Shown: positions 23,488 to 32,431 of the stretch, piece after piece
Layout: each line of letters starts with the position of its first letter
Position numbering within the stretch: position 1 is the first letter of the stretch
Source of the DNA: Sphaerospermopsis aphanizomenoides BCCUSP55
GTDB taxonomy: Bacteria > Cyanobacteriota > Cyanobacteriia > Cyanobacteriales > Nostocaceae
Length of the DNA stretch: 64,000 nt
Direction: 5' to 3'
NCBI RefSeq assembly: GCF_001586785.1
Contig: NZ_LUFH02000015.1
Coordinates: forward strand, 1-64,000
Program-made: the position numbers and the translations under genes
Notes under the pieces: generated by a model
Seen by the model: only the letters and a program-made list of their open reading frames with translations
Told to the model about the DNA's origin: nothing
Databases searched by the model: none

Positions 23488-23850
23488 ATGTCAGAGATTA
23501 AAGATTTTAAAGATTTACAAATTTGGCAGAAAGGTATGGATATAGCTGAGAAATGCTATTTCCTAACCAAAAATTTTCCCAAGGAAGAACTTTATGGTAT
23601 GGTTCAACAAATCAGACGCTCATCCGCTTCTATTCCAGCTAATATTGCCGAAGGTTATGGTAGAAGAACTACTGGTGAATATATCAGATTCCTAAATATA
23701 GCTCAAGGTTCGATTAATGAATTACAAACACATCTTATTTTATCAGAAAGAGTTGGATTATGTGATGTTAAGGATATAGATTTAATTTTTCAAAATCTTC
23801 AGGAAGAAACTAGGATGATTATTGCTTTAATAAAAAAATTAGAACAATAA
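23488..23850 (+). CDS. Four-helix-bundle protein (23S rRNA intervening-sequence protein family)
   Basis: The 120-residue protein matches the S23/IVP family: K-D-F-K-D-L-Q-I-W-Q-K-G-M-D near the start, then Y-x-L-T-K-N-F-P-K-E-E-L-Y-G-M-V-Q-Q-I-R-R-S, S-I-P-A-N-I-A-E-G-Y-G-R, and E-Y-I-R-F-L-N-I-A-Q-G-S with E-L-Q-T-H-L. These proteins form four-helix bundles and were first seen inside 23S rRNA intervening sequences; their function is unknown. Here the gene interrupts the NAD locus between nrtR and nadE. It lies between inverted heptamer arrays of equal copy number, suggesting it arrived as a unit. Confidence 0.92.
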   Translation: MSEIKDFKDLQIWQKGMDIAEKCYFLTKNFPKEELYGMVQQIRRSSASIPANIAEGYGRRTTGEYIRFLNIAQGSINELQTHLILSERVGLCDVKDIDLIFQNLQEETRMIIALIKKLEQ

Positions 23851-23862
23851 AAATAATTTTCC

Positions 23863-23904
23863 TATTCCCTATTCCCTATTCCCTATTCCCTATTCCCTAT
23901 TCCC
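23863..23904. repeat. TATTCCC heptamer array, six copies
   Basis: Six exact tandem TATTCCC units end seven bases before the nadE start codon. They are the reverse complement of the six GGGAATA... register units at 23412-23453, so the two arrays could pair as a long stem in RNA or DNA. Confidence 0.95.
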
Positions 23905-23911
23905 TTTTTAT

Positions 23912-25585
23912 ATGAAAATTGCAATTGCTCAACTTAATCCTATCATTGGTGACTTGTCTGGTAATGCCCAAAAAATCCTGGAAACAGCAAAACAGGCAGC
24001 ATCATCAGGTGTACGTTTATTATTAACACCAGAACTTTCTTTATGTGGATATCCACCACGGGATTTATTACTCAATCCTAGTTTTGTGAAAGCAATGGAT
24101 ATCACATTAAAAAAATTAGCTCAGGATTTACCACCTAATTTAGCTGTATTAGTGGGAACTGTTGTCAAAAATTCTGATGCACATATTACTGGTGGTAAAA
24201 CTTTATTTAACAGCATTGCTTTGTTAGAAGCAGGAAAAATTCAGCAGTATTTTCACAAGCGACTATTACCAACTTACGATGTATTTGATGAAAAACGATA
24301 TTTTGAGCCTGGGTTACAAGCTAATTATTTTTCCTTGAACGATATCAATATTGGTGTGACAATTTGTGAAGATTTATGGAATGATGAAGAATTTTGGGGT
24401 AAACGCAGTTATGCCATTAACCCTATTGCTGATTTATCAATTTTAGGTGTAGATTTAATTGTCAATTTATCGGCTTCACCTTACACCGTTGGTAAGCAGA
24501 ATTTACGGGAAGCAATGTTAAAACATAGTGCCGTAAATTTTCAACAACCTTTAATTTATACCAATCAAATTGGTGGCAATGATGATTTAATTTTTGATGG
24601 ACGCAGTTTTGCTTTGAATCGGCAAGGAGAAATTATTTGTCGTGCTAAAGGCTTTGACACCGATTTCTTAATTGTGGAATTTGAGGAAACACAACGAGAT
24701 TTACAATTGAGTTCTGTTTCCCCAGTTTATGAATCAGAAGATGAGGAAATTTGGCACGCTTTGGTTTTGGGTGTGCGAGATTATGTTAATAAATGTCGTT
24801 TTTCTCAAGTAGTTTTAGGTTTAAGTGGTGGTGTTGATTCGGCTTTAGTCGCGGCTATTGCTACCGCTGCATTAGGGAAGGATAATGTGTTGGGTATTTT
24901 AATGCCTTCTCCCTATAGTTCTGAACATTCTATTAGTGATGCTTTGGCATTGGCGGATAATTTGGGAATTAAAACCCATACTTTACCTATTGGGGAATTG
25001 ATGGCAGGTTTTGACAATACTTTAGTTGATTTATTTTCAGGAACAGAGTTTGGTATTGCGGAAGAAAATATTCAATCCCGCATTAGAGGTAATTTATTAA
25101 TGGCCATAGCCAATAAATTTGGCCATCTGCTTTTATCAACAGGAAATAAATCAGAAATGGCAGTTGGTTACTGCACTCTCTATGGTGATATGAATGGCGG
25201 TTTAGCGGTAATTGCAGATGTCCCTAAAACTCGTGTTTATTCTCTTTGTAATTGGTTAAATGCTCATAGCAATAGGGAAATTATTCCCCAAAATATCATT
25301 ACAAAAGCGCCAAGTGCAGAACTAAAACCAGGTCAAGTTGATCAAGATTCTCTTCCTGCTTATGAAATATTAGATGATATTTTAAAACGTCTGATTCATG
25401 ACCACCAATCAGCAGAACAAATAGTTGCCGCAGGACATGATTCAGCTATAGTCAATCGAGTGTTGAAAATGGTTTCTATTGCCGAATTTAAACGCCGACA
25501 AGCACCCCCAGGACTGAAAATTACTGATCGTGCTTTTGGTACTGGTTGGAGAATGCCTATTGCTAAAGCAGTTAGTAGTCAGTAG
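23912..25585 (+). CDS. nadE: Glutamine-dependent NAD+ synthase
   Basis: NadE amidates deamido-NAD to NAD using glutamine. The 557-residue protein joins an N-terminal nitrilase-type glutaminase domain to a C-terminal NAD synthase domain. The glutaminase triad is E41 (T-P-E-L-S), K117 (H-K-R-L-L-P) and C152 (V-T-I-C-E-D-L-W). The C-terminal part has the ATP-binding loop G-L-S-G-G-V-D-S-A-L near residue 305 and S-T-G-N-K-S-E-M-A-V-G-Y. Together with pncB and nadD it completes the route from nicotinate to NAD. The upstream heptamer array leaves no room for a normal ribosome-binding site of its own beyond TTTTTAT. Confidence 0.96.
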   Translation: MKIAIAQLNPIIGDLSGNAQKILETAKQAASSGVRLLLTPELSLCGYPPRDLLLNPSFVKAMDITLKKLAQDLPPNLAVLVGTVVKNSDAHITGGKTLFNSIALLEAGKIQQYFHKRLLPTYDVFDEKRYFEPGLQANYFSLNDINIGVTICEDLWNDEEFWGKRSYAINPIADLSILGVDLIVNLSASPYTVGKQNLREAMLKHSAVNFQQPLIYTNQIGGNDDLIFDGRSFALNRQGEIICRAKGFDTDFLIVEFEETQRDLQLSSVSPVYESEDEEIWHALVLGVRDYVNKCRFSQVVLGLSGGVDSALVAAIATAALGKDNVLGILMPSPYSSEHSISDALALADNLGIKTHTLPIGELMAGFDNTLVDLFSGTEFGIAEENIQSRIRGNLLMAIANKFGHLLLSTGNKSEMAVGYCTLYGDMNGGLAVIADVPKTRVYSLCNWLNAHSNREIIPQNIITKAPSAELKPGQVDQDSLPAYEILDDILKRLIHDHQSAEQIVAAGHDSAIVNRVLKMVSIAEFKRRQAPPGLKITDRAFGTGWRMPIAKAVSSQ

Positions 25586-25724
25586 TTAGTAGTTATTGGG
25601 CATTTTTCATTTGTCATTTGTTATTTGTCAGTAGCAAGAATTCAGTTTTTTTCTTCTTTCCCTACACCCTACACCCTACACCCTTAAACTCCTGCACACC
25701 ATACTTTAATCACACCTTCATCAA

Positions 25725-26408
25725 TTAACCACCTATTTCTCGCAGCATGGCTTCTACCCGATCTGCACCTTCTGAATCATTACTACTACGATATAAATTC
25801 AGGGCTTTTCTTAATACATTGCTGGCCTGTTGAGTTTGTCGTCTTTGTTTAAACATTGAACCCATTAACTCATAGGTGCGGGGATTATTTCTATCTAAGT
25901 TTATAGCTTGTTCGTAAGCCCACATAGCTGATTCGTAGTCTCCCAAAGAAGTTTGGGTGACACCTAAACCTAAATAGGCATTAAAATTATTACGGTTTAA
26001 CTGAATAGCACGCCGATAAGCTTCTTTCGCTCCGTTAGTGTCTCCTACGTTACCTTTAATGTAACCTACGGCGTAATAAAAATCACTATTATTGGGGTCA
26101 ATAGCGATCGCTCGCCGGTAGGAGGCTAAGGCCAATTGAAAGTTACCTTGTTGAGCATATAAATAGCCAATCCCCGAATGAATTTTGGCATTTCTAGGAT
26201 CTAATCTTCCTGCTTCCTGATAAACAGCGATCGCCCCATTATAATCCCCTGCATCTACAAGCCTCCGTCCTTCTTCTAGCAGATCCTTTAACCTGGGGTT
26301 GCTGGCTTGAGCAACTAATACTTCTTCACCCCTGGCTACCAAAGGAGTGGTAGTCACGAAGCTTCCTAATAATAAAACAGTCACTAAAAAAGATGTCCGT
26401 TTATACAC
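25725..26408 (-). CDS. TPR-repeat protein with signal peptide
   Basis: The 227-residue protein has an N-terminal signal (about 1-26, L-V-T-V-L-L-L-G-S-F-V) followed by four to five tetratricopeptide repeats (about 40-200) with G-D-Y-N-G-A-I-A-V-Y-Q-E-A, G-I-G-Y-L-Y-A-Q-Q-G-N-F-Q-L-A-L-A-S-Y and A-I-A-I-D-P-N-N. There is no lipobox, so it is probably periplasmic. The TPR array should bind another protein; the partner is unknown. GCGATCGC sites fall within the gene. It stands alone, convergent with nadE. Confidence 0.85.
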   Translation of the reverse strand: MYKRTSFLVTVLLLGSFVTTTPLVARGEEVLVAQASNPRLKDLLEEGRRLVDAGDYNGAIAVYQEAGRLDPRNAKIHSGIGYLYAQQGNFQLALASYRRAIAIDPNNSDFYYAVGYIKGNVGDTNGAKEAYRRAIQLNRNNFNAYLGLGVTQTSLGDYESAMWAYEQAINLDRNNPRTYELMGSMFKQRRQTQQASNVLRKALNLYRSSNDSEGADRVEAMLREIGG

Positions 26409-26825
26409 AATAAATTCCTTAAATTTTAGTTAAGTTTTTGTTTACACATTAAAACAAAAATTTTGAAATTTGAAAACTGTGTTTATTCACATTTTCAAAA
26501 CATTCAAGGAGTATGAAGTCATGCTATGGGTTCAGGAGTGTCACTTCCTAGAAGTTCAGGAAGAACAAATAAGAAGCACGATGGAATATAAAAGCCAGCT
26601 TCTTCTATTCATAGCGAGTGGTTGCGCCGTCAGTGCGGTTGCTGCTAACTAACATTCGATTTTGGATTCACCTCACGGATAAATCAGCAAGCTTGTACCA
26701 TTAAGGAATTATTGGTCATTAGGATGACAACAACATCTATAAAGTTCCAGGTCTTCTTGCCTTCGTCATTAAAAAAATGCAAAATAAAAAAAAGTCAAGC
26801 TATTAGCTATTTATGAGGTAAATAT
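26409..26825. other. Gene-poor stretch with one doubtful small frame
   Basis: The only candidate is a 43-codon frame on the plus strand from ATG 26521 to TAA 26652. AAGGAG lies about 10 nt upstream, and the product ends in a hydrophobic tail L-L-L-F-I-A-S-G-C-A-V-S-A-V-A. It may be a real membrane micropeptide or chance. Nothing else is seen except the ribosome-binding site of the YbjQ gene, GAGGT. Confidence 0.3.
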
Positions 26826-27152
26826 ATGCTTTTAAGTACCACTGATGTCATTCAAGGTGCTGTAATTGATTCCTATTTAGGCATAGTAACAGCAGAAGTT
26901 GTTTATGGTAGCAATTTCCTGCGGGATTTTTTAGCAAGCATTCGTGATATTGTTGGTGGACGCACTGGCAGTTATGAACGTTTATTTGAAGAAGGACAAC
27001 GCAAGGCACTAGAAGAACTAGAACAACGAGCGCAACGTCTAGGAGCAAATGCTGTCATTGGCATTGGAATTGATACTGGTACAATCAATGTTGATCAATC
27101 TGGAGTGTTATTACTAATAACTGCCACAGGTACGGCAGTAAAAATCCGCTAG
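26826..27152 (+). CDS. YbjQ/UPF0145 family protein
   Basis: The 108-residue protein matches the YbjQ (heavy-metal-binding-domain, UPF0145) family in length and pattern: V-I-Q-G-A near the N-terminus, G-I-V-T-A-E-V-V-Y-G-S-N-F, R-D-F-L-A-S-I-R-D-I-V-G-G-R-T, then G-S-Y-E and A-x-x-L-G-A-N-A-V-I-G-I-G-I-D. Members form pentameric rings; the function is not settled. GAGGT 7 nt before the ATG supports the start. It is soluble, with no signal peptide. Confidence 0.9.
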   Translation: MLLSTTDVIQGAVIDSYLGIVTAEVVYGSNFLRDFLASIRDIVGGRTGSYERLFEEGQRKALEELEQRAQRLGANAVIGIGIDTGTINVDQSGVLLLITATGTAVKIR

Positions 27153-27404
27153 TATCACGGAGCAAAATTCAAAATTTACAGCAATTTTCCAGTAAATAAA
27201 CCACATTTTTTTTCACGCAGAGGTGCAGAGACACAGAAGAGAATCAAGAGCGTAGTATAAATACATGAAAAATGCCGTAAGAGGTAGAAGTTGTGGAATT
27301 ATTCATTAATTATCTTGATTCTCACCAAAGAGATAGTAATTAACTCTTACTACTGATAGATATTAAAAAGCCAAAATGGCAATTTAATTTTAGATATAAG
27401 CTTC
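27153..27404. other. Gene-free stretch
   Basis: It contains CACGCAGAGGTGCAGAGACAC, a short repeat of a type common in these genomes (about 27215-27235). I see no coding frame or terminator. Confidence 0.5.
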
Positions 27405-27560
27405 AACAATTGACAATGAACAATAAACTATGGACTATTACCTCTCCCTCAAGGGTAGAGGATTGAAAGTACGGGAAGGTTTCTCTTTTTCTTTAAAAAG
27501 AGAGGTTTTCAACCAAATTAACCAATTATCAATTATCAATTATCAATTGTCCATTGATAA
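27405..27560. repeat. MITE-like element, copy b
   Basis: TTGACAATGAACAATAAAC at the left and AATTATCAATTATC repeats at the right enclose TACCTCTCCCTC and a CTCTTTTTCTTTAAAAAGAG hairpin, followed by GGTTTTCAACC. It corresponds in layout and sequence to copy a at 21917-22065. Confidence 0.65.
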
Positions 27561-27606
27561 ATATACCTGAAATACTTTGCTGAAATAGCAAGGGAGCAAA
27601 TAAACT

Positions 27607-28239
27607 ATGTCATACGTAAATCGTGTAGGTGATGAGATTATTCCTGAATCTACGGTAGCAACAAGAGTAACAGAATACCGCGATCGCGTGCGCTGGGGTC
27701 CAGTAATTTCCGGCGTTTTGCTGGCTTTGGCTATTCAGTTAATTTTGAGTTCATTTTTCGGTGCGCTTGGTGCGGGTAGAATAGCGGACTCGTTAGCACC
27801 AAGATCAATTGCCCCAGGTATTATTAGTAATGTAGGAATTTGGTCAACTGTCGCTTTATTACTTTCTCTATTTCTTGGTGGTTGGGTAACAACTCGCGCT
27901 TGTGGGCCAATGCACCGAGATACAGCCCTACTTAATGGCGCAATTCTTTGGGGAACAACCTTAGCAATTAGTTCATTTCTATTAGCAAATGGCGTGTGGG
28001 GAGCTTTTGGTGTTGCTGCTTACAATGCTGCTGAAGTCATGAATCAAATGCGATTACAAGGTACTACCATATCACCAAATTTACCTGCATTAACTCCCAC
28101 CCAAACTCGTGAAATAGCAGCAGCAACTTCTAGAACTTTGTGGTGGTTTGTCTTAGGTTCTTTGTTGAGTTTAGCAGCAGCATTAATGGGTGCAGTTGCA
28201 GGCGCTCGCACACCTCGGAATAATAATTACAATCATTAA
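27607..28239 (+). CDS. Four-span integral membrane protein of unknown function
   Basis: The 210-residue protein has a polar, cytoplasm-like N-terminus (about 1-30) and hydrophobic segments at about 33-55, 75-95, 108-130 and 178-200. Features are R-V-R-W-G-P-V-I-S-G-V-L-L-A-L before the first span and the small-residue-rich last span A-A-A-L-M-G-A-V-A-G-A-R. A 35-residue loop follows the third span. I recognise no transporter or enzyme motif. A GCAAGGGAG purine stretch precedes the ATG. Confidence 0.75.
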   Translation: MSYVNRVGDEIIPESTVATRVTEYRDRVRWGPVISGVLLALAIQLILSSFFGALGAGRIADSLAPRSIAPGIISNVGIWSTVALLLSLFLGGWVTTRACGPMHRDTALLNGAILWGTTLAISSFLLANGVWGAFGVAAYNAAEVMNQMRLQGTTISPNLPALTPTQTREIAAATSRTLWWFVLGSLLSLAAALMGAVAGARTPRNNNYNH

Positions 28240-28347
28240 TCGAATTTGAGATTTTAAATTTGGGATTTTAAATCATATATCCCCGAATTATTTGATAATT
28301 TGGGGATTACTTTATTACCCTGGTACTTACTTTTTACCAATTACCAA

Positions 28348-30768
28348 TCACCTAATTAACTGTTGAAAAATTGGATCTTGGTTAATATCATCAAAGTCTA
28401 TATCAGTTGCGGCATCTTCCTTATAGCTAGGTTTAAGTTGAATAGCTGTTTGGAGATTTTCTAAAGCTAGTTCAATTTCTCTTTGTAGTGCAAAACAAGC
28501 TGCTTTATTGTAATAAGCACTATGATAATCTGGATTTATTTCCAGTGCTTTATCAAAGTTGGTAATTGCTTCATTATCTTTTCCCAATCTCACCAATGTA
28601 TAACCGCGCTTATCCCAGATTTTGGGGGAGTTCGGTTGAAATTCTAAAGCTTTATCAAAGGAAGAAATTGCATCTTCATAACGTTCTAATTCTACTAATG
28701 ACAAACCGCGATTTAACCAAGCTACACCATCATCAGGTTTAATTTGGGTAGCTTTATCAAAACAGTTAAAAGCTTCTTGATGCTTACCTAAATAACCACA
28801 AGCAACACCGATATCACACCAAGCTTGATGATATTCAGGGTTAATTTTAATGGCTTTATTGTAAGACATAATCGCATCTTTATAGCGTTTTAATCTATTC
28901 AAAATTAAACCGCGTTTCAGCCAAACTTCTGCATTGTCAGGTTGAATTTTAACTACTTGTTCATAAATAGCTAAAGCATCTTCATAGCGTTTTTCTGAAA
29001 ATAGCATTTCCGCTTCTTTGATATAATCATCAGCAGAAACTTCTGGTTGTGTGGGTTCTGGTAATTTTTTGGGTGCTTTTTCTGGTCTTGTTTCTGGTTC
29101 TGGGGTAGGTTGAGGTTTAATTTCTGCTAACTCTTGCAAAATCGCATCTTTCTGTTTTTGAGCATTTAATTGTAATTCTGAAAGTTGAGCAACAAATTCA
29201 GATTCTAAATTTTCTAATCTTTCTAACTTCTCAAAAATCTTCAATTTCTGTTGCTGCACATCAGTTTGAATATCTGAAAACTGAGAGGTAAATTCCTGAC
29301 CAGATACTTCTAGATTTTCAATAATTTCCTGTTGACGAATTTGAGCAGTATTCTGTAATTCTTTCAGTTGGTTGATAAATTCAGATTTTAAATTTTCTAA
29401 TTTTTCTAAAATCTTCGATTTCTGTTGCTGTACATCAGTTTGAATATCTGAGAATTGAGAAGTAAATTCACTACCAGATGCTTCTAAATTGTCAATAATT
29501 TGTTGTTGACGCTGTTGTGCAACATTCTGTAATGCTGAAAGTTCGTTGATAAGTTGAGTTTCTAAATTTCGGAGAGTTTGTTGAATGATAACTTGCTGTT
29601 TTTTAATATCTTGCTGCACATCAGTCTGAATATGTGAAAACTGAGAAGTAAATTCACTACCAGATGCTTCTAAATTGTTAATTATTTGTTGTTGACGCTG
29701 TTGTGCAACATTCTGTAATTCTCTAATTTGCTGAGAAAATTCTAATTGTAATTGCACCAAACCAGCAACTACATTGTCTTTTTGGTTTTGAGCATCGCTT
29801 TGGAATTCAGCAAGTTGTGATTTAAAGAGATTATTGATTTTTTCTAGATTATCTATAAATATATCTTTTTGATGTTGAGCATCTGACTGAAATTGAAATA
29901 ATTGATCAGTAAATTCTGACCGCGATTGTGATATACTTTCAAAAGTCTGTTCTTTTTGTTGTAAAGTCTCCGCCTCTAATCCATGAAGTAAAGATATCAA
30001 CTGAGAACGAGATTGTTCAATATCACTCACAGCAGTATGTTTTTCCGTTTCTACTTCTAATTTCAGTTTATTTAACTGAGAGATTAAATCAGTTTCCAAT
30101 TTCTTGACATTTTCAATAGTAATTTTTTGTTGTTGAGCAGATAGAGTTACTTGTTCTAATTGAGTGTTTAATTTAAATTCTAAATTGCTGATATTTTCTT
30201 GAGCAGATTCAACTTCACGTTCTAGAGCCGTTAAAAATTCTTGTTTTGATTTGGGTAAATCAGATAATAAAATAGATAAATTTTCTTGTTCACCTTGAAT
30301 TCCTTGTTTGAGTTGATTAACTTCCTGTACTAATTCTTGAGTAATATTTTGAGATGTTTTAATCAAACTTTCAGCATCTTGATTAACAGTAATTAACTGA
30401 GTTTGCAACTTTTCTATTCCTTCTACTTGTTGCATTGCTCGGTCAACAATATCCTTAATTATAGCTTTCCGCAACAACCATAATGTAGCAATTAAAACTA
30501 CAGGAAATAAACTTAAAACAGTTAACCAGATATTGAGCAGGGTATTAGTGCGATTAAAAGCACGCTCAAAATCTGACTGTACTTGCTTTTGAATGCGGTT
30601 TTCTGTTCGCAGTTTGGTTAACTCTTCCCGTTCCTGATTTGATAATACCTGAGCATTAGCAGATAGTTCAAATTTTCCACTGACAAAACCAGTGGATATC
30701 AGCAAGGGTGACAATAAAATGGCGCTTTTTAAAGCTATTTTCGAGAAAATGGGTTTTTTGCTGTTCAT
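28348..30768 (-). CDS. Membrane-anchored coiled-coil protein with C-terminal TPR array
   Basis: The 806-residue protein has an N-terminal signal-like segment (about 12-40, ending A-N-A-Q) and a membrane span near 77-98 followed by basic residues. A very long coiled coil (about 105-560) comes next, then a Pro-rich linker (P-Q-P-T-P-E-P-E) and five to six TPR units (about 590-780). Within the coiled coil, a block of about 70 residues with A-Q-Q-R-Q-Q-Q-I-I-x-N-L-E-A-S-G-S-E-F-T-S-Q-F-S is repeated three times. The basic side of the span suggests the long tail is cytoplasmic. A scaffold role is inferred; no enzyme motif is present. Confidence 0.8.
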   Translation of the reverse strand: MNSKKPIFSKIALKSAILLSPLLISTGFVSGKFELSANAQVLSNQEREELTKLRTENRIQKQVQSDFERAFNRTNTLLNIWLTVLSLFPVVLIATLWLLRKAIIKDIVDRAMQQVEGIEKLQTQLITVNQDAESLIKTSQNITQELVQEVNQLKQGIQGEQENLSILLSDLPKSKQEFLTALEREVESAQENISNLEFKLNTQLEQVTLSAQQQKITIENVKKLETDLISQLNKLKLEVETEKHTAVSDIEQSRSQLISLLHGLEAETLQQKEQTFESISQSRSEFTDQLFQFQSDAQHQKDIFIDNLEKINNLFKSQLAEFQSDAQNQKDNVVAGLVQLQLEFSQQIRELQNVAQQRQQQIINNLEASGSEFTSQFSHIQTDVQQDIKKQQVIIQQTLRNLETQLINELSALQNVAQQRQQQIIDNLEASGSEFTSQFSDIQTDVQQQKSKILEKLENLKSEFINQLKELQNTAQIRQQEIIENLEVSGQEFTSQFSDIQTDVQQQKLKIFEKLERLENLESEFVAQLSELQLNAQKQKDAILQELAEIKPQPTPEPETRPEKAPKKLPEPTQPEVSADDYIKEAEMLFSEKRYEDALAIYEQVVKIQPDNAEVWLKRGLILNRLKRYKDAIMSYNKAIKINPEYHQAWCDIGVACGYLGKHQEAFNCFDKATQIKPDDGVAWLNRGLSLVELERYEDAISSFDKALEFQPNSPKIWDKRGYTLVRLGKDNEAITNFDKALEINPDYHSAYYNKAACFALQREIELALENLQTAIQLKPSYKEDAATDIDFDDINQDPIFQQLIR
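29200..29735. repeat. Internal repeats inside the coiled-coil gene
   Basis: Three blocks of about 200 bp encode the repeated N-L-E-A-S-G-S-E-F-T-S-Q-F-S unit and its flanks. The nucleotide identity is high between the two blocks around 29450-29520 and 29640-29710. The repeats are in frame, so copy-number change by recombination would keep the gene open. Confidence 0.75.
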
Positions 30769-30965
30769 AACACCTTCCCTATCCGTTAGTTAGTTTTTGC
30801 AGCGGTATGTCTATGATAGATGATGGATGTGGGGTTACTGGATTTTAGGGTGGTTGTTTGATATTAGCAGATTAGGGGAAAACAAGGGATCTATCAATAA
30901 GCTTGTAAATGTATTTGATGAAATTGTATAAAAAGTGTGACGATAGTTGATTGATAAAACGTGCG

Positions 30966-31217
30966 TTATTCGTCATTTAGTAAATCCTCTAAAATTTCAG
31001 GAGTCAATCCCCTTACTTCTGCTTTTGTGGCGATTTCATCCATTAATTGACTCAAAGAAATAGGAGGTTTATCTAATAATTCTTTCATGCGTAAGGCTAA
31101 GATAAATTGTATCTTTTTTTGTTCTTCTTGTGATGATTTAGTGTAAGCCTGTGCTGTAGCAACATCGACAGGAATATAAATTGTTGTATTTTCCGTGTTG
31201 ATCATGCAGTTTGACAT
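30966..31217 (-). CDS. Antitoxin-like small protein, no toxin partner seen
   Basis: The 83-residue protein has an N-terminal T-I-Y-I-P-V-D-V-A strand, then a helical part K-I-Q-F-I-L-A-L-R-M-K-E-L-L. It ends with S-L-S-Q-L-M-D-E-I-A-T-K-A-E-V-R-G-L-T-P-E-I-L-E-D-L-L-N-D-E (given here as motif only). This ending is common to cyanobacterial antitoxin-like proteins that usually precede a PIN-domain toxin. No such toxin follows here; the next minus-strand gene is the coiled-coil protein. The start could be the first Met or Met5. Confidence 0.65.
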   Translation of the reverse strand: MSNCMINTENTTIYIPVDVATAQAYTKSSQEEQKKIQFILALRMKELLDKPPISLSQLMDEIATKAEVRGLTPEILEDLLNDE

Positions 31218-31276
31218 TATTGTAATTTTATTTTAGTCTAATTGTGTGTCAAAAGAGAGAGCATCAGGATGGAAAT

Positions 31277-31417
31277 ATGGAAAAATTAAAGATAGAACGT
31301 CTAGAAGCTAAAGGTTGGATAGTGGGAACAGTTGCAGAATTTCTGGAACTAACTCCTGAAGAAGCAGCTTTAGTAGAAATTAAATTAGCACTTAGTCGCA
31401 ACAGTAAGACAAAGTAA
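31277..31417 (+). pseudogene. Truncated XRE-type antitoxin fragment
   Basis: From ATG 31277 to TAA 31415-31417 the frame encodes 46 residues: K-I-E-R-L-E-A-K-G-W-I-V-G-T-V-A, then E-F-L-E-L-T-P-E-E-A-A-L-V-E-I-K-L-A-L-S-R. I recall this as the N-terminal part of cyanobacterial helix-turn-helix antitoxins, which then continue into the DNA-binding domain. Here the frame ends after N-S-K-T-K, before any helix-turn-helix. It is either a truncated relic or a short independent protein. Confidence 0.5.
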
Positions 31418-31498
31418 AAATCTTAATACCAGGTTGCTGTTAAGTCGGTAATAGTTTAAGATCAATATAATTACCATCTAAAATTTAAAGTAAATTCT

Positions 31499-32431
31499 GT
31501 GCTGGATTATATCACTGCTAATCTTCCATTGTTTGCTGATTTGGATCGAAAGTTGATAGTGAAAATAGAAGAGAAAGTTGATTTTGAGCAGTCTAATTTT
31601 ATCATCAATGGAGAAGCTTTAGATTGTCTGAAAAAGCTACCAGATTCTTTAGTGCAAACAGTTGTTACCAGTCCCCCTTATTATGGTCAGCGTGACTATT
31701 GTGCAGAAAAACAAATTGGTATTGAAGAAAGTGAATATGAATATATAAACCGACTTGTAGAAATATTTGATGAAGTCAAAAGAGTATTAAAAGAAGATGG
31801 TACACTCTGGTTAAATTTAGGTGATAAATATATAGATGGAAATTTAGCAGGTTTACCTTGGAAATTGGCATTAGCACTTAAAGAAAGAGGATGGATTTTA
31901 AGGTCAGATATTATTTGGTATAAACCTAATGCTATGCCATCTTCTGTTAAAAATCGTCCTACAACTGACCATGAATATATTTTTTTATTGGCTAAAAGTT
32001 CAAAATATTACTATGATGCTGATGCTATTCGTGAACCTCATGTAACTTTTTCTGAAAATAGTAAAATGCGGGGTGGACGAAATCATTTGGGTAAAAAAGG
32101 TGGAACTCCAGAACAGGGTAAAAATGCAGGTAATTCTAATTTACATAACGGTAGATGGGATCAAGCATTTCATCCCAAAGGAAGAAATAAGCGGACTGTT
32201 TGGGAAGTTCCTTTATCTAAATTTAGAGATGCACATTTTGCAGTCTTTCCAGAACAATTAATAGAACCATGTATTTTAGCAGGTTCATCTGAGGGGGAAA
32301 TAGTTCTTGATCCTTTTTTTGGTGCTGGTACTGTCGGGTTAGTGGCGATGAAGAAAGGACGTAAATTTATTGGGATTGATATTAATGAAGATTATTGTCA
32401 AATTGCTAGTAAGAGAATTTTTAATAATTGA
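31499..32431 (+). CDS. Type II DNA methyltransferase (beta class, N4-C or N6-A)
   Basis: The 310-residue enzyme protects host DNA from the adjacent restriction enzyme. The catalytic motif T-S-P-P-Y (57-61) comes first and the AdoMet-binding motif D-P-F-F-G-A-G-T-V-G (about 271-280) near the end, the beta-class order. T-S-P-P-Y allows either N4-cytosine or N6-adenine methylation. The middle (about 175-235) is the target-recognition region with R-G-G-R-N-H-L-G-K. The start is GTG at 31499. Its stop codon abuts that of the convergent restriction gene. Its DNA is AT-rich compared with nearby core genes, consistent with transfer. Confidence 0.92.
   Translation: MLDYITANLPLFADLDRKLIVKIEEKVDFEQSNFIINGEALDCLKKLPDSLVQTVVTSPPYYGQRDYCAEKQIGIEESEYEYINRLVEIFDEVKRVLKEDGTLWLNLGDKYIDGNLAGLPWKLALALKERGWILRSDIIWYKPNAMPSSVKNRPTTDHEYIFLLAKSSKYYYDADAIREPHVTFSENSKMRGGRNHLGKKGGTPEQGKNAGNSNLHNGRWDQAFHPKGRNKRTVWEVPLSKFRDAHFAVFPEQLIEPCILAGSSEGEIVLDPFFGAGTVGLVAMKKGRKFIGIDINEDYCQIASKRIFNN

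Noticed and set aside
26470-26652. 60-codon plus-strand frame upstream of the YbjQ gene
   Set aside because: The first start has no ribosome-binding site. Only the shorter ATG 26521 version is plausible, and that is noted as doubtful rather than called as a gene.
31277-31417. A functional third component of the restriction-modification system just upstream of the methyltransferase
   Set aside because: Its sequence matches the N-terminus of an antitoxin family rather than any R-M accessory protein, and it lacks the DNA-binding part.
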